Source: Strigamia acuminata
Lineage: Eukaryota; Arthropoda; Chilopoda; Geophilomorpha; Linotaeniidae
Length of the DNA: 60,000 nt
Reading direction: 5' to 3'
Assembly (NCBI GenBank): GCA_949358305.1
Contig: OX442322.1
Coordinates: forward strand, 4,652,001-4,712,000
Of this stretch, positions 52,963 through 60,000 are shown one piece after another. The stretch's first letter is position 1. Each line of letters starts with the position of its first letter. The translations under genes were made by a program, and so were the position numbers. Below the pieces are notes generated by a model. The model saw only the letters and a list, made by a program, of their open reading frames with translations, made no database searches and was not told the origin of the DNA.

Positions 52963-53515
52963 TGTCATATTCTTTTGGGTAACCGCTTGTATAAGCGGTA
53001 TTGCGAGATTAGTAAGTGACTCATACCACGTATTAGCGAGAGTCAGAGTTAGAGCGCGACAAACTTATTACTATTTTACTGCTAAACATTTAATAACTAA
53101 GAGTGAGATAAATGAAGAGTCAGAGTTTGAATTGAAATAATAACAGTATCTTTTATTCTTTAATTACCAATCATAAACTTAATTGAAATCATAAAACTAA
53201 ACCTAAGACTAAACCTAAAAGCAAAATAAACATTAAGACTAAAGACATGAATAACACCTTCTCTCTATTTGTATACTAATCATGCCATATACTGGCTGAA
53301 ACATTAATCATTAGAAGGTCTGGGAAGACTGAGCTCTGAGAGTCAAAGTGGCTCTTTTACAGAGTATACCCAAGTCACCCCCCTCAGTTAATTCCAATTG
53401 ACTCGTCCGTGATGTCACCATCACGTACGCTGTCTAGTGATAGATTTTGATAACTCTAATAACATTTGTGCTGGTTTGAGACGGTCGGCAGACGACGCGA
53501 CTCAACCGCATGACA
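52963..53515 (-). repeat. 3' LTR of the Ulp1-carrying element (553 bp)
   Basis: Ends TGTCAT and ATGACA, a 6-bp inverted pair. Shares layout with the Gyp1 LTR: CTGAGCTCT, TGTCTAGTGA, and TTTATT near the left third. Confidence 0.7.
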
Positions 53516-53863
53516 ACTCCCTCCTTTAATTTTTTGGTCTCCAAAAACCAAAGCAATCAAAATTTTAAACTACTTTCGTGTTATTCATTCTAATAATCTT
53601 TATTTTAACACTAAAATTACGAGTCATTCCCATGTGTTATTCATATCTTCATGTCATTTAGTCAGAAATAAAATTTACAAAAGAAAATTTCAATGTCAAT
53701 CAATATATTTCAATGCTACATCAAATATTCATAAATGCAACATACTTTTTGGATTTTTTCATCGTTTATATTACTTTTTTTTTTCGTTTTTCACTATTTT
53801 CTATATAAAATTCACATTTCAAGCAAAATACAAAAAAAAAAAAATCAAATTACAAATTAAAAT
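53516..53863 (-). other. polypurine tract and 3' untranslated region
   Basis: AAAGGAGGGAGT (minus strand, 53527-53516) abuts the LTR. The rest is AT-rich with T and A runs and no ORF I can support (53634-53954 is a shadow). Confidence 0.65.
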
Positions 53864-54743
53864 TTACACCGGAGGTTTAAGTTTTTCGGTCTCCTCCTTG
53901 AATGGCTCCAATGCCTTTTGGGCCAATTCATACAAGATGCGATGTCTGAGGTGAATCGGGTGCGCATGACGCATCCAATCACGATCGATTATGTACCTTC
54001 GTGCAAAATATAGCACAGCGGGCCCGCAAGAATCTTCATCTAGTTGTTGTACCCTGGGCGGGTCCCACTGTACTATAGTGTTTGGGAAATAAACCCTCGC
54101 ACCTGCCAAACTACTGTGAATGGCCTGCCACTGGTCGCATTTGATGGTCAGAGAGCCGGATGGATCATATAACACAATGTTCGTAGGAATTTTGGTCCAA
54201 TCGACCACGAACAACTGCCAGTGGTCTTTGATCGGGATCGGCAGCAACCAGATGAGTTTTCCATTCATTGGGCTATCTCGCTTTATCCATCTCACCGCTT
54301 CAAAGAACTTCTCCCGCTGAAGCATCAGCGCAACCAACTCTACCGAAAAAAAACACACGCTCTTATAATGTTTTGCCAAAAGGTCAAGATATGAGTTGAT
54401 CACGCTCGTGTGGACCCAGGAACCTTTCCCTGGCTCCAAACTTCCCAGCGCTGCCATCTCGCGATTTTGAATCGTCCGTGGTGGGTCTCCATGAAATATT
54501 ACAGCTATATCAGTTTCCTCCTTGAATTTATAATCCAAGGCTAGCTGTAGCGCCAATCGATGCTTATCGCTGTCAAGTTGAACTGTATACAAGTACAGAA
54601 TTACCGGCAAGTCTATGTAAGGGTCGGCATAGGATGTTCTATATTGCAGGGCCTTCGCCTTTTGAATGTTCTTTCGGATGATTGCTTCGTGTTAAAGTAG
54701 CAAGTCTGCTGCCTTAAACCAAGCCTCATAAATGATTTTACCT
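53864..54743 (-). pseudogene. Ulp1-like (C48) cysteine peptidase, C-terminal part of a larger ORF
   Basis: A 248-codon open stretch (54610-53864) holds a Ulp1/SENP-type domain. Numbering from 54610: His130 in IKDHWQLFVVDW, Asp149 in VLYDPSGS, Gln189 and Cys195 in VQQLDEDSCGPAVLYFARRYI. The Gln-to-Cys spacing of six equals that of yeast Ulp1, so the whole catalytic set is present. Family members cleave SUMO or related modifiers. Upstream the same frame reads on with protein-like sequence (EAWFKAADLLL, a TAA at 54692-54694, HEAIIRKNIQKAK) to 54743, where GypA copy 2 cuts it. The gene was therefore larger, and this copy carries one nonsense codon. It is adjacent to a polypurine tract and LTR, so it belongs to the element rather than the host. 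An alternative is a captured host gene fragment. Confidence 0.8.
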
Positions 54744-56491
54744 TGTGACGATTCTACTTTTGGGCTAATTTATTAGTCCTTTTGAGATAGATAATTCGGT
54801 TTATACAAGACGTTGCTAAGTTTAGCAACAACCTAACTGGGATAAGCTACGGAAGTCTTTACAAACATGAATATGTGGTCAAGTAGAAATAACTTACAGT
54901 TTTAGTGTGACATGACATATTTATTACTAAATACTAACAACAAAAGATGGGTTCTTGACGCGTGTAAACGGGCGGCATCAACTGGTTGAGGATCCGGGCG
55001 AAGCCAGAGGGATACGGCTGACTTGCGGCATCGTCACAAATATCGCTACGGAGACGTATTTGGTCCGCAGCTCGAGTATCTAATAATGCGAAGAGTCCTT
55101 CGCATAAGTAGGAATATTCAGCAGAATATTCCATGTTCCAAATAAATAAAAGTAAAGTAATTAGTGGAATACAACAAATGAATTGTTGTATAAATATTAA
55201 TTGGGCGGGGACCGTCACGACAATTGAGAGAACGTCGCGGGAGTTGTTGAGACTCCATCCGCCAGCATGCCTTACGACGACAAGATCTCGTGATCAGGCG
55301 CCGAGTATTTAATTGTGTGCTTTAACTCGCTATCGGTGGTACCAACCACCAGGTAAACATTTCTATGGACTTACCGGGTTTAAAAGATATTGCCAATACA
55401 GGATTACCAATGCCCGAGTAATTTGTTTAACACGATATATTTTATATATCATTCACGGGTTACTAACCCGGAGGGTACGATGGGGCGGGGACCGTCACGA
55501 CGGTCGAGAGAACCATCGCGGGAGGATTTGACTCCTCCATCCGCCAGCATGCCTTACGATGACGGGATCCATTGATCGAGCACCGGGTAAAATATTATTT
55601 GGCCACTGCCGTTGGATTACCATTATCCAGGTAGTTATTTATCGCAACATCTTGGAGATATTACTCACGGGCTACCAACCCGGCGTGTTACCTGTGCATT
55701 AGGCCTTTACCGACTTTTAACGTGCGGAAGGACCAATCGTAGAAAGACGGGAACCTGCGAGGGCTGTTTACAACAACCATTCTGCAGCGGACTGAGGCCA
55801 GTTAGCTGAGGGACCTACTTTCATTTAGCAAGGTCGTACTGTATACGACCGTTATATTAAGCCACCGTACGAAATCCTACTGTCCCGTAGAACAGCCGGC
55901 TAACGTTACGGGACCATTTCATGCGAACGCATGTCTATTACCGGGTTGGTCTTCCCGAAAATGCCCTACAACAGTAATAACAAAATAGTAATGAATACTA
56001 ATTGTGGAGAACTGAGGTGGCCTGATGTGTCGATAGAGAAAGTGAAATCAAACGATAACAACAATTCAACTACAGACAGTATACGAGTTCAGTTATCAAG
56101 CCAGGGGGGTGAGTGGGTGAGAAACTGGAGCTTATATAGTTCTGTAGAACTACTAGATTGGCGACAGCCAATCAGCGTACGAATCGGCGGATTCGTGGGT
56201 CACTAGTCCGGACCTAATATATGACTATGTCCAGATGGGCCCAGTTGGGGTCCGGAAGGGTCCGATTGGTTCCCTTCGACAGGTAAGTAATGTGGATATT
56301 GATTCGATAGAATCAACATTGTCAAGTAAATAATACTTAGTTTATATCGAATAAAATAGTTATATTTTATTCACCGTGTCTAAATAATTATTTATCACAC
56401 TTTTTAGTTTTATCGAGTTTGAATTACGCGCGTTTGATAAACAGCGCCATCTATTGTGAACATTGATAAATACGGATTTGTAATCATCACA
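54744..56491 (-). repeat. 3' LTR of GypA copy 2 (1748 bp)
   Basis: Same ends as the other GypA LTRs. It is 161 bp longer, mainly because a unit beginning GGGGCGGGGACCGTCACGAC occurs twice (about 55203 and 55484). Confidence 0.9.
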
Positions 56492-56634
56492 CATCCCCCG
56501 GTGACAAGCATAGAGTTTACCAACTCTTCAATTGTCATTCTTAATGTATAAGAAATGTTCACCTAATTCTATCGAATTAATCCACTTGGTAAGTATTTTA
56601 TTAAACTTAATCATGTTATTTCTTTCAGAAACTT

Positions 56635-58277
56635 TGTGACGGTGACGACGACAACTCCTATCGCATGATAGTACCGGGTATAAGTCGCGCAAAATAGTGA
56701 ATAGAATACGAGATAATAAAGACAACAGAGTTTCTCAAAACGTGACATTTATTGGTTTTATCCAATACAATCAATTACTGAAAGTTATACAATTACTAAT
56801 GCCGACATTTGGCAAGTTAATAGTAAATTAAACTATACAAATAAAATGGCCGAATGGCCCTAAAATAATATGATTACGGTTATTGGTGATCCGGGGTTCG
56901 GGAACGGCAAAACGCCCGCTCGACCGAGTTAAAGATGTCGTCTATACGTAGCCGGGCTGGCTGTGTCCTCGCGGCTTCCGTCGGCGCTTCGTAATCGTGG
57001 AACTGGTTCCTTCGCGTCCCTGGTTCGTATCTGGTGTAATGGTCCGTGGTTCGATCCGAGAGGTGCGGTTGACTCATGTGCACCGCCACAACTGAAGTTG
57101 GAATTTGGTAATGAATAAACGAAGTCATTTATTCGCCAAGGTTCCGCTTGCGAATTATATTTAATTCGCGATGTTGTGAGTTTAATAAATTAACTCAATA
57201 AATTGTATTCAATTTATTGTTACGAATTTGATTCGTCATACAGTGAAATAAGTCTCGTGACTTATTTCGGTTGTTAACTTGTTGCCAAGTTTAAACAATT
57301 AAGGTTTATTATCAACTACAAAATATAATAAAGGTTAAACATCGCAACACACAATTGCTGTCAAAGTTTGCCTTGCTGAGCAGAACAGTATCGCGCGTGC
57401 CCTAAATAACAGTGCGGTGAGAGACAGCACTGGTATTCAGGGGGATATAGCCCGCAGTTCTGCACAACAGAATTAATCACCCGAGATACTACTCATAAGT
57501 AGACTGCTTTGGCACCATCACCGAAGAGATATAACTTTCCCAAACACATAGTGCTACTGGCGGTAACTGCATGTTTTGCATGCAGACTGCTTTGGCACCA
57601 TCAGGTGATGGAGTCAATCTCTTGCAGTAACAGTGCTACTGACGGTTACTAAATATTTTGGTATCACACGTGATTCTATTGTCCGACCACGAGGATACTT
57701 ATGCGAGAGGCTTTCTCCTCGGCAACACCGTTTGACGGAAACATGAACAGTCCGAACTTCGCCTTCAGTTGACGGGGGTTGCATGGCTCAGCAGAGCCAT
57801 GCTATGCATAGTCCGGTAGGACCATGCCCTGAGTAAGAAACAGTTATTTGACATGCGGAACATACCAAATAACCAGAAATCAAGAACTAGCTAACTTCCT
57901 GTTGTCAGGGAGTTTTATACTCGGTGGGATTAGGTTCCACCAATCTCGTATCGCAGGAAGTGGATACGGAGACGCAAATTGGGATTATGCTAATCTTTTA
58001 GCATAAACCGGAACTGAATACCGGGGACAGGAAATGGATACACAGAACGGAAATACATTCTGAAAATGGGTTTCATGTCGTGTACCCGTGATAAAGCAGT
58101 AACACCTATTTTATCTTATTAAGTATTGATAATATATCTTTATATTATCGATGTGAACCACATTTGGTCGTATCAAACATAATAATATGTTTGTGAACTA
58201 TTTCTATGTAAAATAGTAAGTTCGAGGTTGAATTTGCCGCTAGTACTAGTGGCGCCATCTATTGCTAATTTGTCACA
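56635..58277. repeat. LTR-E: solo LTR (1643 bp) in GypA copy 2
   Basis: TGTGACGG...TTTGTCACA, flanked by ACTT (56631-56634 and 58278-58281); GypA copy 1 has the empty site near 20675. A GCGCCATCTAT motif near its end is shared with the GypA LTR, so the families may be related. Contains a 20-bp direct repeat (57501 and 57584). No supported ORF; 56880-57128 is chance. Confidence 0.85.
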
Positions 58278-58887
58278 ACTTCATCACCCGATTAGACTAA
58301 TCGGCTTCCCTGTACTGCGCAACTCCCGGTTGCTAAGCGACGGAAATGAACTCGTCCGAACATGGATACATGTTCGAGAAAACTAATTTCGATAGAAATT
58401 TTATTTTCTCTATCAAATAAACTTCTTCACAGCTTATTAATTATCCAGATGATCAAATAAAATAAATTTATGCAAAATTTTATTTATCGGAAAATCTAAA
58501 CTACTAATTCTTTATTACGAATGTCATAAAAAATTAACGAATTTCAACTTGAAATTCTTTAACGCTTCGATCAAAGCAAAATAAACACAAAGTTTCCACA
58601 AATAATTATGAAATTTGCAAATAAATCAAACAAACATACATTAATATGATTAGTTTAAATAAACATCCAAATTGAATTCGAAAACAAAACAAATTAAATT
58701 GAATCCAATTTTAAATCAACTATATTCTTATGAATATTTAAATAATTAGTTCAAGATCTTGAAACCAAACAAACACAACACTCATGAGAATATTTCGTAA
58801 TTGCAAAAAAACACAACAAACACTTGGAACATTTTTAGTCATAAAAATCTCCACTCGGAAAAATAACGAATGTTAATTTTGTCCCTT
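58278..58887 (-). other. GypA copy 2, 3' untranslated region
   Basis: Matches 20676-21274 of copy 1 with small indels. AT-rich and non-coding. Confidence 0.75.
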
Positions 58888-60000
58888 CTATTCCTTCTTT
58901 TCGACGTCAGTCGAATCTTTCTCTTCCTTCTTCTCGACTTCAGCAGAAGTCAGAAAATCCGACTCTTCAGTCGCCTTTGTCGAGACGGCGGAAAACACAG
59001 CTTCCTCCGGAGCTTCAATCTCTTCCGGACTCGGAGGCGGAAACGGCATGTCGTCGAGAAGCTCAGCCACGAAATCAACGACAGAAAGTAGCTCTTCGGC
59101 GTCCTCAAACTGAGCGTCGTCCGAAGTCTCAGACTTAGACGCTGGAGGGGCGCTAGACACGTCGGTTACTGCCGCTGGAGGATCCTCCACGGGTTTAGAC
59201 AACGCTTCTACAGCCTGTTGAAGCTTACGAGCTCGTCCTCGTGCCAAGATGTTGGTTCGTTGAACTTTGGCAATTTCTCTCGCTCGGTCGAGCGTCAGAC
59301 AGCCTCGTCCACGCGACATCGTTCTCGGTCGAACGATTTCTTCTACGACCTCGCTTCCAACGCTGTCGGCGGCCTGGACAGTTTCAGTAGAAACTTCAGA
59401 GTCCTCGGACGGCGGCGGTGACTGTCGAAGGAGTTCGACTCTTACGCCGGCGTTGGCTTCAGCACGGGTCCAGGTGAGGAAGCGCGGGTCGATGTACACA
59501 GCCTTGCCGCGGCTGTTTAGAAACAATCGGCACTTGGGGCAGTGAGCCCAACATCGCTTCTCGTTAGGCTTAATGCCTTTCACCACGTGGGGCTAAACCT
59601 CCTTGCGCCACGGCTCCAAACGCGGTCGCGTTTTCCTTCCTCGACAGTTTGGACATCTCATTAGAGAAGAACCTGCGGATGCACCGCAGCACCACCCACA
59701 GCCGACGCAAAATGGGCACATCGTCTCCGTGGCCTGGTCCGTTACGATGTTATCGTGCGGAATTCCTGCGGCCATGTCACGCTCGCACTGTTCTTTGCGC
59801 AGGCGGGCCTTCTCGTTCTTCTTTTTCGCCTTGTTGGCGGCTCGGTACTCGCGATTGCGAGATACAGGCTCCGAAAAACGCAAAGCGCCCGGTGGCGGCT
59901 CATTCCATCCGTACTCTGATGCCGAAGATTCAGCACCGGCAGGGAGATGCACAACAGACGTTGATTGTCCCGCCACAGTCGGTGCAGCCGCATTTGACGT
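58888..60000 (-). pseudogene. GypA copy 2 ORF3, one nonsense codon, 5' end beyond window
   Basis: Same Cys-rich protein as 21275-22795, with most residues and the whole visible cysteine pattern kept (CPFCVGCGWCC, CPNC, C-x3-C-x2-C). TAG at 59593-59595 replaces the Gln that copy 1 has after WRKEV. The acidic tail differs (shorter, KKE-rich). The frame is otherwise open to the window edge. Conservation of the cysteines in a diverged copy argues that ORF3 has been under selection. Confidence 0.88.

Larger units (their letters stand above)
52963..54743 (-). mobile_element. Ulp1-carrying LTR element, 3' end only
   Basis: Minus-strand 3' LTR (52963-53515), polypurine tract and a C48 peptidase ORF, cut at 54743 by GypA copy 2. 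No gag or pol is in view, so Gypsy membership rests on LTR likeness to Gyp1. Confidence 0.65.
54744..60000 (-). mobile_element. GypA copy 2, 3' part, running off the right edge
   Basis: 3' LTR 54744-56491, polypurine tract, 3' UTR (split by LTR-E), ORF3. Collinear with 18946-22400 and clearly diverged from it. Left flank is ACCT, the same four bases as the GypA copy 1 TSD. Confidence 0.9.

Noticed and set aside
52706-53140. 144-codon ORF in the region 52032-53515
   Set aside because: Crosses the LTR border at 52963 and is of low complexity; no support.
53864-54743. Host SENP gene with introns
   Set aside because: No splice sites break the domain, and a polypurine tract plus LTR follow on the same strand. 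Not fully excluded.

Overview
The window is a dense nest of LTR retrotransposons from a metazoan, most likely an arthropod. I see no host gene, rRNA, tRNA or CRISPR array. The support is Ty3/Gypsy and Ty1/Copia proteins on both strands, TG...CA LTRs with 4-bp (Gypsy) or 5-bp (Copia) target-site duplications (TSDs), and primer-binding sites (PBSs) complementary to animal-type tRNA-Gln, tRNA-Ser and initiator tRNA-Met. The species cannot be named from this sequence. Element names used here are local labels.

Layout. (1) Gyp1, minus strand, 1-7199, running off the left edge: intact gag and pol in a -1 frame relation, plus the start of a third, highly charged ORF. (2) GypC copy 1, plus strand, 7200-15559: 5' LTR remnant and gag, split by Copia element CopI (minus, 8072-15226, TSD AACGA). 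(3) A rearranged locus of Copia family CopB: the 5' part lies inverted (B1, 15560-17798) beside the pol part in plus orientation (B2, 17799-36393). B2 pol is split by solo LTR-D (TSD ACCA), which is split in turn by GypA (minus, 18946-32987, TSD ACCT). GypA is 14 kb with two LTRs of equal length that I read as identical, and three intact ORFs. (4) GypC copy 2, plus, 36395-41917, carrying a solo Copia-type LTR (TSD AATGG). (5) CopB-3, plus, 41918-51471: a pol-deleted copy with intact gag-protease, split by CopII (plus, 42785-49627, TSD GACAT). (6) 51472-54743: LTR fragments and the 3' end of a minus-strand element whose last ORF is a Ulp1-like (C48) cysteine peptidase. (7) A second GypA copy, minus, from 54744 to the right edge, with a 1.6-kb solo LTR (LTR-E, TSD ACTT) inserted.

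How the parts work. Each element carries or once carried Gag (particle), protease, reverse transcriptase, RNase H and integrase. GypA has a textbook -1 frameshift signal between gag and pol (A AAA AAC, 7-nt spacer, GC-rich hairpin). Gyp1 has a related but non-canonical site. GypC has a single in-frame UAG between gag and pol. The two Copia groups use initiator tRNA-Met in two ways: its 3' end (CopI, CopII) or its anticodon arm (CopB).

The most interesting items are the extra ORFs of the Gypsy elements: a cysteine-rich, probably zinc-binding protein in GypA, kept in both copies, and a Ulp1-type deSUMOylase or deubiquitinase-like peptidase just upstream of a polypurine tract and 3' LTR, with catalytic His, Asp, Gln and Cys all present. 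The Ulp1 element's LTR is laid out like the Gyp1 LTR, so Gyp1's truncated ORF3 may be the N-terminal part of the same kind of protein.
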